Translations under genes and position numbers: made by a program
Shown: one piece after another, positions 16,417-24,505 of the stretch
How positions within the stretch are numbered: the stretch's first letter is position 1
How the letters are laid out: every line of letters begins with the position of its first letter
The notes under the pieces: generated by a model
Databases searched by the model: none
Seen by the model: only the letters and a program-made list of their open reading frames with translations
Told to the model about the DNA's origin: nothing
Assembly: GCA_002919235.1 (NCBI GenBank)
Contig: PKEX01000017.1
Location: 62,001-126,000 of the forward strand
DNA length: 64,000 bases
DNA from: Clostridia bacterium
GTDB lineage: Bacteria; Bacillota; Limnochordia; DTU080; RSA5
Direction of reading: 5' to 3'

Positions 16417-17301
16417 ATGGAACGGTTTCACGGCCGGGTGATCCGCAGCGTCGGCGATTACCACACCGTCTGGATCGAACCGGGCGCGGAAGTGTTGTGC
16501 CGGGCCCGGGGCAGGCTCAAGCAGAGGGGCAGCCTGGTCACGGGGGATCTGGTGACGGTGGCCTTGACCGGCCCGGACCAGGGCGTGATCGAAGAGGTGG
16601 CACCCCGGTCGACCTTCCTTTTCCGCCCTCCTGTGGCCAACGTCGACACTGCGGTGGTGGTGATGTCGCTGGCGCGCCCCGAGCCGTCCCTGGATCTTGC
16701 GGACCGGATCCTGGCGGTCGCGTCGCGAGCGGGCCTCGACGGGCTCGTGGTGTTGACCAAGGCGGATCTGGTGGACTCCCAAGAGGCGAGCCGGATCTCC
16801 ACCCCTTACGAGGCGGCGGGTTACCCCGTCTTCGTCACCTCCGCCCCCGCGGGCCAGGGGATCGAGGCACTCCGGGAGGCCCTTTCGTCCCGGGTTTCCA
16901 TCCTGGCGGGTCCCTCGGGCGTGGGCAAATCGAGCCTGCTCAACGCGCTGGTTCCCGGTGCCGCACTGCGCACCGGCGAAGTGAGCCGCAAGACGGACAG
17001 GGGACGGCATACCACCCGTCACGTCTCGCTGCTGCGGCTGGGCGAGCGCGGCTGGATCGCGGATTCCCCGGGCTTTTCCAACCTTTCTTTCGGCCCGATG
17101 GATCCCCGGGAGCTCCCCGGGCTCTTTCCCGACCTTCAGCGGTTCGCCGGCGGATGCCGTTTCAGCGGCTGCCTGCACCAGCGGGAACCCGGCTGTGCGG
17201 TCCGGCAGGCGGTGGAGGAAGGGAGCCTCGACGAGGGCAGGTATCGCAGGTACCTGCGGATCCTGCAGGAAGTGAGCGAAGCCTTCGAAAGGCGGTACTG
17301 A
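16417..17301 (+). CDS. rsgA: ribosome small-subunit GTPase RsgA (YloQ/CpgA)
   Basis: A circularly permuted GTPase that checks late assembly of the 30S subunit. An N-terminal OB-fold (HGRVIRSVGDYHTVWIE onward) precedes the GTPase domain in permuted order: G4 VVLTKADLV, G1 GPSGVGKSSLLNAL, G2 TTRHVSLL, G3 DSPGFSNLSFG. The C-terminal zinc module has C, C, H and C in GGCRFSGCLHQREPGC. Length 294 is normal. It sits in its usual place between prkC and rpe and is a known phosphorylation target of PrkC in Bacillus. Confidence 0.96.
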   Translation: MERFHGRVIRSVGDYHTVWIEPGAEVLCRARGRLKQRGSLVTGDLVTVALTGPDQGVIEEVAPRSTFLFRPPVANVDTAVVVMSLARPEPSLDLADRILAVASRAGLDGLVVLTKADLVDSQEASRISTPYEAAGYPVFVTSAPAGQGIEALREALSSRVSILAGPSGVGKSSLLNALVPGAALRTGEVSRKTDRGRHTTRHVSLLRLGERGWIADSPGFSNLSFGPMDPRELPGLFPDLQRFAGGCRFSGCLHQREPGCAVRQAVEEGSLDEGRYRRYLRILQEVSEAFERRY

Positions 17302-17303
17302 AC

Positions 17304-17957
17304 GTGGTAAAGATCGCCCCTTCAATCCTGGCGGCCGACTTTGCCCGCCTGGCCTCCGAGGTGGAGTCGGTCCGCACGGCCGACTGGCTGCACCTGGACA
17401 TTATGGACGGGCACTTCGTCCCCAACATCTCGTTCGGTCCCGACGTGGTGAAGGCGGTCCGGGAAATCTCGCCCCTTTTTTTCGACGTCCACCTCATGGT
17501 CCTGGAGCCCGATCCGTACCTGGAACGCTTTAAGGAGGCGGGGGCCGACCGGATCACCGTGCACGCGGAAGCGTGCCGTCACCTTCACCGGACGCTCAGC
17601 GCCATTCGCGACCTGGGCGTGAAAGCCGGTGTGGCCATCAACCCGGCGACGCCTGCCAGCGCGGTCCAACCGGTGCTTCATTTGGTCGATCTCGTCCTGG
17701 TGATGACCGTCAACCCCGGATTCGGCGGGCAGCGCTTTCTCCCGGAGACCCTCGCGAAGCTGGGCGAGGTCCGCCTGCTGGCGGAGCGCATGGGTATTCA
17801 CGACCTTGAGCTGGAAGTGGACGGGGGGATTGACCGGACGACGGCCGGTCCCGCGGTCCGGGCGGGAGCGACTGCCCTGGTGGCGGGTACAGCCGTCTTC
17901 CGGGAAGCCGACCGTGCGGCCGCCATCGAAGCGCTGCGCCGCGCGGCCCGCGGGTAG
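17304..17957 (+). CDS. rpe: ribulose-phosphate 3-epimerase
   Basis: The enzyme interconverts ribulose-5-phosphate and xylulose-5-phosphate in the pentose phosphate pathway. The TIM-barrel motifs are present: KIAPSILAADFARLA, LHLDIMDGHFVPNISFG (metal His/Asp), DVHLMV, VMTVNPGFGGQ and LEVDGGID. The GTG at 17304 lies 3 bases after the rsgA stop, so the two are coupled. Length is 217 residues. No sign of a downstream thiN homologue, which usually follows in Bacillus. Confidence 0.96.
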   Translation: MVKIAPSILAADFARLASEVESVRTADWLHLDIMDGHFVPNISFGPDVVKAVREISPLFFDVHLMVLEPDPYLERFKEAGADRITVHAEACRHLHRTLSAIRDLGVKAGVAINPATPASAVQPVLHLVDLVLVMTVNPGFGGQRFLPETLAKLGEVRLLAERMGIHDLELEVDGGIDRTTAGPAVRAGATALVAGTAVFREADRAAAIEALRRAARG

Positions 17958-18113
17958 GTCCGGCGCCGTGCGGCGGGAGAAACCCTGACCCCTATTGTCC
18001 CGGCGGGGTTCGACGGAGGGCGAGACGAGAGAACTCCCGGGCGGCTCCACACGGGGGGCCTCCTGCATGGTGCAGCTCTTGCGCGTGTAACATTCAAGAA
18101 TAGTGGACACATT

Positions 18114-18130
18114 GTCAAATTATACTTGAC
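18114..18130. repeat. inverted repeat overlapping the -35 box (operator candidate)
   Basis: GTCAA (18114-18118) and TTGAC (18126-18130) form a perfect 5-bp inverted repeat with a 7-base spacer; the right arm is part of the -35 box of the promoter at 18126. This is the normal position for a repressor or activator site. The regulator is unknown. Confidence 0.45.
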
Positions 18131-18155
18131 TGGAAACATTTTCCTGTCGTATACT
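18126..18155 (+). promoter_or_regulatory. strong sigma-A promoter with internal palindrome
   Basis: TTGACT at 18126-18131 and TATACT at 18150-18155, each 5 of 6 to consensus, are 18 bases apart. The spacer carries GGAAA-CAT-TTTCC (18132-18144), a perfect 5-bp inverted repeat. The nearest plausible coding start is about 180 to 380 bases downstream, so the transcript has a long leader or begins with a small RNA. Confidence 0.65.
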
Positions 18156-18331
18156 CAAGGCGCAAGGACTCCTCCGCGATCTCTGACGCCAAGGAGAGAG
18201 GGGGGATCCCGGGCAGAGAGCCTATCGCCGGCCAGGGGCCGGCCGTTCCGACTGCTTGCTGAAGCGTCATCACTATATCTTAAAAAACTACTCCCTCATG
18301 GGCATGGCTGGTGGCACCTTCTGGGGCGTGG
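18156..18331 (+). other. untranslated leader or small RNA candidate
   Basis: The region downstream of the 18126 promoter has no convincing coding start. It can form local stems: GGCG (18159-18162) with CGCC (18187-18190), and GCCGGCC (18227-18233) with GGCCGGC (18237-18243) around a 3-base loop. No T-run follows the second stem. I cannot match it to a known riboswitch. It may be a structured 5' leader, a small RNA, or simply spacer. Confidence 0.35.
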
Positions 18332-18547
18332 ATGATGTCCCCTGAGTCAACCGCAGAGATCCTGGAGGGCCTGGCACCGGCGCTTCGCCGGGAAATGCAA
18401 AGGAAACGCCTTGCGGGGATGGGCGGCGGCGCTGAGGGCTTGGCCGCGACGGGAGAGAGGATCGACCGCCGCGGCGAAGCGAGGCGTTCGCCGCCTTCCT
18501 CCATTCCGGTCGAAGGCGCGGAGCGCAGTAGGGAATGGAAGGAGTGA
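18332..18547 (+). CDS. possible small basic protein, uncertain
   Basis: An open frame of 71 residues from the ATG at 18332. The N-terminal half (STAEILEGLAPALRREMQRK) looks like an amphipathic helix, and the rest is Arg/Gly/Ser-rich and probably disordered. No good ribosome binding site is visible before any of the possible starts (GTG 18311, ATG 18329, ATG 18332). It overlaps the next gene by 13 bases, which could mean translational coupling. No family is recognised; it may be noncoding. Confidence 0.25.
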   Translation: MMSPESTAEILEGLAPALRREMQRKRLAGMGGGAEGLAATGERIDRRGEARRSPPSSIPVEGAERSREWKE

Positions 18548-19026
18548 AGGAGACCGCTGCGTCCGTTCGCCCGCTCCTGGCAGTGGTCGACTGGGGCGCG
18601 GCCCGCTGGGCGGCGAGGATCACCGCCCGGTTCCAAGAGGAGCTGGGGACGGGGGAGGCAGCCGGATGGGAGGTGGTGTGCCTCAATCCCGGCGCTGGAA
18701 AAGCCCTCATGTGCAGGGTTTCGGCCCATACCCTCCCCGGCGCGGCGTGCCTCGTGGTGATCCCCGGCGACCCCCGCGCGCTGGAAAGGGCGTCGGTTCA
18801 CTTTCACCAGGAGCTGGTCGAGGGCCGGGCCGATCTCGTCCTGGTCGACTGCCGCCTGGAGGCCTTGCCCGCGCTGTGCGAGGCGGTGCTGGGGCTTCCC
18901 CGCTGGCCCGCAGGTTGGCTGGGCTCTTTGGACCACGTCACCCACGAGTCGCTGAAACGGCTGGTGCTCCGGGTGACCGAGCGGACGCTTGAAAGGCGGC
19001 CGGTCCTATGCGGAGCGGGCGGCTGA
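18535..19026 (+). CDS. hypothetical protein of unknown function
   Basis: A 163-residue soluble protein that I do not recognise. Its beginning (PLLAVVDWGAARWAARITARF) and the stretch AACLVVIPGDPRALERA followed by ADLVLVDCRLEALPAL look like alternating strands and helices of an alpha/beta fold; three cysteines are scattered. It has no signal peptide or membrane helix. It occupies the place where thiN and spoVM lie in Bacillus (between rpe and rpmB), but shows no similarity to either. The ATG at 18535 lacks a clear ribosome site and overlaps an uncertain upstream frame. It converges on rpmB with only 3 bases between the stops. Confidence 0.6.
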   Translation: MEGVKETAASVRPLLAVVDWGAARWAARITARFQEELGTGEAAGWEVVCLNPGAGKALMCRVSAHTLPGAACLVVIPGDPRALERASVHFHQELVEGRADLVLVDCRLEALPALCEAVLGLPRWPAGWLGSLDHVTHESLKRLVLRVTERTLERRPVLCGAGG

Positions 19027-19045
19027 GGTTCAGACCGCCCGCTCC
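19012..19045. terminator. hairpin shared by two convergent genes
   Basis: A perfect 11-bp stem, GGAGCGGGCGG (19012-19022) with CCGCCCGCTCC (19035-19045), spans the junction of the 18535 gene and rpmB. Its arms lie inside the last codons of both genes. It probably acts as a bidirectional terminator; T-runs on either side are short. Confidence 0.5.
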
Positions 19046-19221
19046 ACCTTTCCCGACTTCAAACAGCGAGTGCAGACGTAGGCGCGCCTCGTCCGCCCGT
19101 CGAGGACGATGCGGATCCTCTGCAGGTTGGGGTACCACTTCCGCTTGGTCGCCCGGTTGGAGTGGGCGACCGCGAACCCGGTCGTCGTTCCTTTGTCGCA
19201 GACCACACAGCGTCTTGCCAC
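19030..19221 (-). CDS. rpmB: 50S ribosomal protein L28
   Basis: L28 is a late-assembling protein of the large subunit. The 63-residue sequence shows the family pattern ARRCVVCDKGTTTGFAVAHS, NRATKRKWYPNLQ and the C-terminal YVCTRCLKSGKV, with the C-x2-C pairs of the zinc-binding form. The GTG start at 19221 has GGGAGGA upstream; the frame is open 15 bases further, but those residues are atypical. It is a single-gene unit on the minus strand with its own promoter at 19294-19323, unlike most neighbours. Confidence 0.95.
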   Translation of the reverse strand: MARRCVVCDKGTTTGFAVAHSNRATKRKWYPNLQRIRIVLDGRTRRAYVCTRCLKSGKVERAV

Positions 19222-19293
19222 GGCGATTCCTCCCACCGACGCAAAGTTCCCAAAGCCATGGGTCAGGCATAACCGTATCGGACAATCCTTTTC

Positions 19294-19323
19294 ATTATAG
19301 CATGCTGCGTTCTGCGCTGTCTA
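19294..19323 (-). promoter_or_regulatory. sigma-A promoter of rpmB
   Basis: On the minus strand, TAGACA (19323-19318, 5 of 6) and a perfect TATAAT (19299-19294) are 18 bases apart. It lies about 75 bases upstream of the rpmB start. Confidence 0.75.
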
Positions 19324-19410
19324 TGAAGGTGTCCAAGTCCCGGAGGAAAGTTTATGGAGACGCAGAATAATCCCGGATAGTTTTACCTTGAAGGCGACGG
19401 AGGTGCTCAG

Positions 19411-21075
19411 GTGAACAGCCTCACGGGCGATCTGGCCATCGCCATGGTGCAGGCCGCCCTCATCCAGCTCCAAAAGGACGAACGACGCATCAACGCCCTC
19501 AACGTGTTCCCCGTCCCCGACGGGGACACTGCCAGCAACATGATCCTGACGGTCCGGTCGGCGCTGGAAGCCGCCCGGGCAGGCGGAGATCTCGGGCAGG
19601 TCGCCGAGGCCATGGCCTACGGCGCGCTCCGCGGGGCCCGCGGCAACTCCGGGACCATCGTATCACAGTTTTTCTACGGGTTCGCCTTGGAATTGAAAGG
19701 TCTCGAGAGCGCCGGCCCGCTCGAGGTGGCGCGCGCCTTTGCCAGCGCCTCCAGTGCCGCGTACGCGGCGGTTCACGAACCGAAAGAGGGCACGATCCTC
19801 ACCGTAGGCAGGCGGTGGGCGGAAGCTGCCATGGCCGCCGCCGAGGACGGCTGCGACCTGGTGACGGTCTTTGAACGGGCGCTCTCCGCCGCCGAGGTGG
19901 CGCTCGAGGAGACGCCGCTGCTCCTCGATGTCCTGAGCGAAGCCGGCGTGGTGGACGCCGGCGGGGAGGGGTTTGTGGTCGCCCTGCGCGGCGCCCTGGC
20001 CGTGCTCAGGGGCGAGCAGCCGGTGGGCGCGGAGACGCTGGCCAACGGGCACAGCAACGGCGCGGCGGCGCCGGAGATCCGGGAGCGGGCCGGCGATTCC
20101 CACCACCGGGACGCGATCGAGCTTTCCGACATCGAGTACGCCTACTGCACCGAGTTTCTCGTGAAAGGAGAGAACCTCAGTCTCGAGGCGCTCAAGCAGG
20201 CTCTCACCCCTCTCGGCGACTCCCTCATCGTCGTGGGGAACCCGCACATCGTCAAGGTGCACCTCCACACCAACCGCCCCGGGCGGGCGCTGGAGATCGC
20301 CTGTGACATGGGCGAGCTTTCGTCGATCAGCATCTCCAATATGAAAGAACAAAACCGCCAGCACGTGAGGGAGAAAGAGGGACAGGGCGGCCTGGCTGCG
20401 AGGAACGGCAAGGCGCCGGCCGGGGTGGCGGTGGTGGCCGTCGCGCCGGGAAAGGGTTTTGAAGAGCTTTTCCTGAGCCAGGGGGTTTCCCGCGTGGTCC
20501 CGGGGGGCCAGAGCATGAACCCCAGCGCCGGCGAGCTGGCCGACGCGATCGAAGCCACCGGGGCCAAACATGTGATCCTCCTGCCCAACAATAAGAACAT
20601 CGTCCTCACGGCCGAGCAGGCTTCCACTTTGACCCGGGTTCCGGTGACCGTCGTGCCCACGACGTCCGCCCCGCAAGGGGTCGCGGCCACCTTCGACTTC
20701 GATCCCGCGCAGTCGCCGGAAGCCGTCGCGGAGAAGATGCGCCAGGCCATGGCCGGGGTGCGAACCGTGGAGGTCACCCGGGCGGCCCGGGATGCCAAGA
20801 TCGGCACCGCGTCGGTACGGGAGGGCGAGGTGATCGCAGTGAGCGACGGCGCGCTCCTGGCCTCGGGCGACGCAGTGGACCACGTCGTGGTCCAGGCGCT
20901 GGAGCGGCTCAATCCGGGCAAGGGCTCCATCGTGACGCTGTACTACGGCGAGGAAGTCAGCGCCGAGGAGGCCGAGGCGCACCGGGCGCAGGTCGCGGAG
21001 AGGTTTCCCGGCTGCGAGGTGGAGGCCTACTACGGCGGGCAGCCTCTTTACCTTTACTACATCGCCGTGGAATGA
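19411..21075 (+). CDS. fakA: fatty acid kinase ATP-binding subunit FakA (YloV, DhaL/DegV-linked)
   Basis: FakA phosphorylates fatty acids presented by a FakB (DegV) partner, giving acyl-phosphates for PlsX/PlsY. The N-terminal DhaL-type kinase domain is clear: INALNVFPVPDGDTASNM (metal-binding Asp residues), ALRGARGNSGTIVSQFF and VVDAGGEGFV. The middle and C-terminal domains include the region ending in VTLYYGEEV and GGQPLYLYYIAVE. Length 554 fits the family. The GTG at 19411 follows ACGGAGGTG. The DegV gene follows after about 30 bases, a typical fakA-fakB layout. Confidence 0.9.
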   Translation: MNSLTGDLAIAMVQAALIQLQKDERRINALNVFPVPDGDTASNMILTVRSALEAARAGGDLGQVAEAMAYGALRGARGNSGTIVSQFFYGFALELKGLESAGPLEVARAFASASSAAYAAVHEPKEGTILTVGRRWAEAAMAAAEDGCDLVTVFERALSAAEVALEETPLLLDVLSEAGVVDAGGEGFVVALRGALAVLRGEQPVGAETLANGHSNGAAAPEIRERAGDSHHRDAIELSDIEYAYCTEFLVKGENLSLEALKQALTPLGDSLIVVGNPHIVKVHLHTNRPGRALEIACDMGELSSISISNMKEQNRQHVREKEGQGGLAARNGKAPAGVAVVAVAPGKGFEELFLSQGVSRVVPGGQSMNPSAGELADAIEATGAKHVILLPNNKNIVLTAEQASTLTRVPVTVVPTTSAPQGVAATFDFDPAQSPEAVAEKMRQAMAGVRTVEVTRAARDAKIGTASVREGEVIAVSDGALLASGDAVDHVVVQALERLNPGKGSIVTLYYGEEVSAEEAEAHRAQVAERFPGCEVEAYYGGQPLYLYYIAVE

Positions 21076-21107
21076 AGGGCCGCGGGAGCGGCGAAGGAGG
21101 ATGGGCC

Positions 21108-21959
21108 GTGATTCACGTCGTCACCGATTCCACGTCCGATTTGACGCCGGAGTTTCTTGCGGAAACGGGTGTCGCGGGACGGGTTCACGTCGTCCCCCTC
21201 ACGGTGCACTTCGGGGAAGAGGAATACCGGGACGGGGTGGACCTCGACCGGGATGAGTTCTACGCGAAGCTCGCCGGCGGTGCCGCCATGCCGCGCACGT
21301 CCCAGCCGTCGCCCGCGGCGTTCGCCGATGTCTACCGGGAGATCTCGCAGCCCGGCGACGTCATCCTGTCGCTTCACATCTCCAGCCGGCTGAGCGGCAC
21401 GCACCAGTCGGCGGCCCTGGCCGCGAGGCAGTTCGACGACCGGGTCATCGAGGTGGTGGACACCCGCTCCGTCTCCTTGGGCCTGGGCCTGATGGTGGTC
21501 GAAGCGGCGAAGGCCGCGGCGGAAGGGAAAGAGTACAAAGAGATCCTGGCCCAAGTCCGGCAGCGCATCGCGAACGTCCGGATCCTGTTTGTGGTCGATA
21601 CCCTGGAATACCTGCACCGGAACGGGCGGATCGGCAAGGCCCAGGCGCTGGTGGGCGGCATCCTCAACGTCAAACCGCTCCTGACGGTGGAGGACGGCAT
21701 CGTCGCGCCGGTGGAGAAGGCGCGCGGGAAGGCGAAGGCGCTGGAGCGGCTCCTGGACCGGCTGGTGGAGGAGGTGCCCCCGGAAAGACTGGAGATGGGG
21801 GCCGTGATGCACGCGGCGGCCGCTGCAGAGGCCGAGGAGCTCGCAGCGCGCCTCAGCCAGCGGTACGGGGGAGCGCGTTTCTACATCCAGCAGTTGGGAC
21901 CGACCGTGGGGACTCACGCCGGGCCCGGCACCCTCGGTGTGGTTGCGTTTGGCCGGTGA
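21108..21959 (+). CDS. DegV-family fatty-acid-binding protein (FakB)
   Basis: DegV proteins bind a fatty acid and deliver it to FakA. The family start VIHVVTDSTSDLTPEFL is followed by VVPLTVHFGEEEYRDGVDL, the ligand-pocket motif PRTSQPSPAAFADVY, HISSRLSGTHQSA and VDTRSVSLGLGL; the C-terminal half has GRIGKAQALVGGILNVKPLL and a HAGPGTLGVVAF end. The GTG at 21108 follows AAGGAGG; the upstream frame to 21072 is not typical. It overlaps recG by 23 bases. Together with the upstream kinase it should let the cell use exogenous fatty acids. Confidence 0.9.
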   Translation: MIHVVTDSTSDLTPEFLAETGVAGRVHVVPLTVHFGEEEYRDGVDLDRDEFYAKLAGGAAMPRTSQPSPAAFADVYREISQPGDVILSLHISSRLSGTHQSAALAARQFDDRVIEVVDTRSVSLGLGLMVVEAAKAAAEGKEYKEILAQVRQRIANVRILFVVDTLEYLHRNGRIGKAQALVGGILNVKPLLTVEDGIVAPVEKARGKAKALERLLDRLVEEVPPERLEMGAVMHAAAAAEAEELAARLSQRYGGARFYIQQLGPTVGTHAGPGTLGVVAFGR

Positions 21960-23961
21960 TCTCCTGGAGATCCCGGGACTGGGGCGCGCCTCCCTGGAGA
22001 AGCTGCGGCGGCTGGGGATCACCAGCCAGCGGCAGCTTCTGGAGCACCTCCCGAGGCGCTACATCGACCGCGGCGGCGTTACCGCCATCCGCTCGGTCCG
22101 GGACGGGGAGACGGCGACCGTCGTCGGGGTGGTGGAGCGGGCCGGGGTGCGGGAGAGCCGCCGGCGCGGCCTGTACATCGTCGAGGCCGTGCTGCGGGAC
22201 GAGACCGGCCGCATCGGCCTGGTGTGGTTCTTCCAGGGGCCCCGGGGAAAGCGGGCGGCCCGCCCTCCGGTGCGGGAAGGGCGGCGGATTGCCGCCTGGG
22301 GCAAAGTGCGGTGGACCCCCCGGGGCCCTGAGATCCAGAACCCTCAGTGGGAAGAAGTCCCGGCGGCAGCGGGAACGGGGATCTCGCTGGCGCCGCACCC
22401 GGTCTACCCCGCGGGACAGGGCTTGAGCCAGGCGCAGCTCAGGCGGTGGATCCACTGGGTCCTCGACCACCGCCCGCCCGCGGAAACGCTGTCCGAGGCG
22501 ACTCGCCGCCGCCGGGGCCTCATCGGCCTGGCCGAGGCGTTTGAGAAGCTCCACCGGCCGGAAAGCCTCGAAGACGTGGAGGCCGGGCGCCGGCGGCTGG
22601 CCTTCGAGGAGCTCTACCGCCTGCTGCTGGAGATGATGGCGGCGGCTCGCGCGCGGGAGACGACCCGGGCGCCGCGCTGCCCGCGCGAGGCGCTGCCGCC
22701 TGAGGAGTACGAGGCCCGCCTGCCCTTCGCGCTCACCGGGGCGCAGCGGCGGGCCATCGAACGCTGTTCGGAGATGCTGGAGCAGCCCCACGCGACGTCA
22801 GCGCTGCTCCAGGGCGACGTGGGCTCGGGCAAGACCGTGGTCGCGGCGTACATGGCCGCCCGCGCCGTCCTTTCCGGGTACCAGGCGGCCATCATGGCGC
22901 CCACCCGCCTCCTCGCGGAGCAGCATGCGAACAACCTCGCCGGCCTCCTGGCCCCCTGGGGAATCGAAATAGACCTGCTGGTGTCCGGCGTGACCCCCGC
23001 ACAGCGGCGGGAGGTCGTGGCCCGCCTCGAAGCGGGAGAGCCGCGCGTCGTGGTGGGCACGCACGCCCTTTTGTCCTCGGAGATCGCCATGCCCCGGTTC
23101 GCCGTGGGAGTGGTGGACGAGCAGCACCGCTTCGGCGTGGAACAGCGGGAGCGGCTCTCTGACAAAGGGCCCGGCCATCTCCTCCTGATGAGCGCCACCC
23201 CCATCCCGCGGACGCTGGCGCTCACCCTCTACGCGGACCTGGAGCTCATCGCGCTGGACGAAAAGCCGCCGGGGCGCAAGCCCGTCGATACCCGCTGGAT
23301 CCACCCGCGGGACAGAGAGAAGGTGTACGCTTTTGTCCGGCGGGAAGTGGAGCAAGGACGCCAGGCGTACGTGGTCTTCCCGCGGGTCCATGCCGGCGGG
23401 GACGACGAGGACGCGGAGTCGGCCGTGGTCCAGGCGGAGGAGCTGGCCGCGACGTGGCTGCGGGGCGTGCGGGTGGGCCTTCTCCACGGCCAAATGAGGC
23501 CGGCGGAGCAGGAGGCCGTCATGGCCCGTTTCGCCCGGGGCGAGACGGACGTTCTGGTCGCCACCACGGTGGTTGAGGTGGGAGTGGACGTGCCGCGCGC
23601 TTCGGTGATGGTGGTGGAGGGTGCGGACCGCTTTGGCCTGGCCCAGCTCCACCAGCTGCGGGGCCGAGTGGGGCGGGGGCCGTACGCCTCCTACTGCCTG
23701 CTGGTCGCGGATCCCCAGACCGAGGCGGCGAAGCGGCGCATCGACGCGCTGCGCAAGACGGACGACGGCTTTGCCATCGCCGAGATGGATCTGGCGCTGA
23801 GAGGGCCGGGAGAATTGGCCGGCGTGAAGCAGGCGGGCCCGCTGGAGTTTCTCGCCGCGGAGTTCCCCAAGGACCTGGACCTGGCTGCGGCCGCCCGGGA
23901 GGAGGCCCGGGCCGCGCTGGACGGGGGAGCGGGAGGAGGTGGCCGCCCGTGGTCAGGGTGA
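21937..23961 (+). CDS. recG: ATP-dependent DNA helicase RecG
   Basis: RecG remodels stalled forks and Holliday junctions. The N-terminal wedge/OB domain (LGRASLEKLRRLGITSQRQLLEHLPRRYID) precedes the helicase core with Walker A GDVGSGKTVV, the DEQH box in VVDEQHRFGVEQR, SATPIPRTLAL, motif V ATTVVEVGVDVPRA and motif VI QLRGRVGRG. The C-terminal GPGELAGVKQAG segment is the RecG wedge-translocation motif region. The GTG at 21937 overlaps the DegV gene. Length 674 is normal. rsmD follows with a 13-base overlap, the usual firmicute order. Confidence 0.96.
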   Translation: MWLRLAGDLLEIPGLGRASLEKLRRLGITSQRQLLEHLPRRYIDRGGVTAIRSVRDGETATVVGVVERAGVRESRRRGLYIVEAVLRDETGRIGLVWFFQGPRGKRAARPPVREGRRIAAWGKVRWTPRGPEIQNPQWEEVPAAAGTGISLAPHPVYPAGQGLSQAQLRRWIHWVLDHRPPAETLSEATRRRRGLIGLAEAFEKLHRPESLEDVEAGRRRLAFEELYRLLLEMMAAARARETTRAPRCPREALPPEEYEARLPFALTGAQRRAIERCSEMLEQPHATSALLQGDVGSGKTVVAAYMAARAVLSGYQAAIMAPTRLLAEQHANNLAGLLAPWGIEIDLLVSGVTPAQRREVVARLEAGEPRVVVGTHALLSSEIAMPRFAVGVVDEQHRFGVEQRERLSDKGPGHLLLMSATPIPRTLALTLYADLELIALDEKPPGRKPVDTRWIHPRDREKVYAFVRREVEQGRQAYVVFPRVHAGGDDEDAESAVVQAEELAATWLRGVRVGLLHGQMRPAEQEAVMARFARGETDVLVATTVVEVGVDVPRASVMVVEGADRFGLAQLHQLRGRVGRGPYASYCLLVADPQTEAAKRRIDALRKTDDGFAIAEMDLALRGPGELAGVKQAGPLEFLAAEFPKDLDLAAAAREEARAALDGGAGGGGRPWSG

Positions 23962-24500
23962 TCGCCGGGAGCGCCCGGGGCGTCCGGCTCAAAGTCCCCA
24001 AAGGGGATGAGACCCGGCCCACCGCGGACCGGGTGAAGGAGAGCCTTTTCAACGTGCTGGGGGCCAGGGTGGTCGACGCCGTGGTCCTGGACCTCTTTGC
24101 AGGGACGGGTGCCCTGGGCATCGAAGCGCTAAGCCGCGGCGCGGCCCGGGCCCTCTTCGTCGAGAAGGACCCAAAGGTCGCGCGCCTGGTCAAGGAGAAT
24201 CTCGAGCGGTGCCGGCTGTCCGAGGCCGCGCGGGTGCTGGTCTCCCGGGTCCCGCCCCGCCTGCCGCTCCCCGGGGCGTTCGACCGCTTCGACCTGGTGT
24301 TTCTCGATCCTCCGTACGGGCAGGGACTGGTCCGGCCGACGCTGGAGTGGCTCTCCCAATCGGGCCTGGTGGCTGCCGGGGGATGGGTCGCGGTGGAGCG
24401 GAGCCCGAAAGAGGAGATACCTCCGGCTCTGGAGAAGTTGAGCTTGATTCGGGAAAAGGTGTATCACGACACCGTTGTCAGCTTCTTTCAGAGTGGATGA
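23949..24500 (+). CDS. rsmD: 16S rRNA (guanine(966)-N(2))-methyltransferase
   Basis: RsmD methylates G966 of 16S rRNA. The N-terminus RVIAGSARGVRLKVPKG, the SAM-binding LDLFAGTGALGIEALSRGA and the catalytic motif FLDPPYGQG are all present. Length is 183 residues. The GTG at 23949 follows GGAGGAGGT and overlaps recG by 13 bases. coaD begins at its stop, in the conserved recG-rsmD-coaD order. Confidence 0.95.
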   Translation: MVRVIAGSARGVRLKVPKGDETRPTADRVKESLFNVLGARVVDAVVLDLFAGTGALGIEALSRGAARALFVEKDPKVARLVKENLERCRLSEAARVLVSRVPPRLPLPGAFDRFDLVFLDPPYGQGLVRPTLEWLSQSGLVAAGGWVAVERSPKEEIPPALEKLSLIREKVYHDTVVSFFQSG

Positions 24501-24505
24501 TGCCA

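Noticed and set aside
18288-18347. spoVM homologue
   Set aside because: Its usual place is here, but no frame resembles the 26-residue SpoVM peptide.
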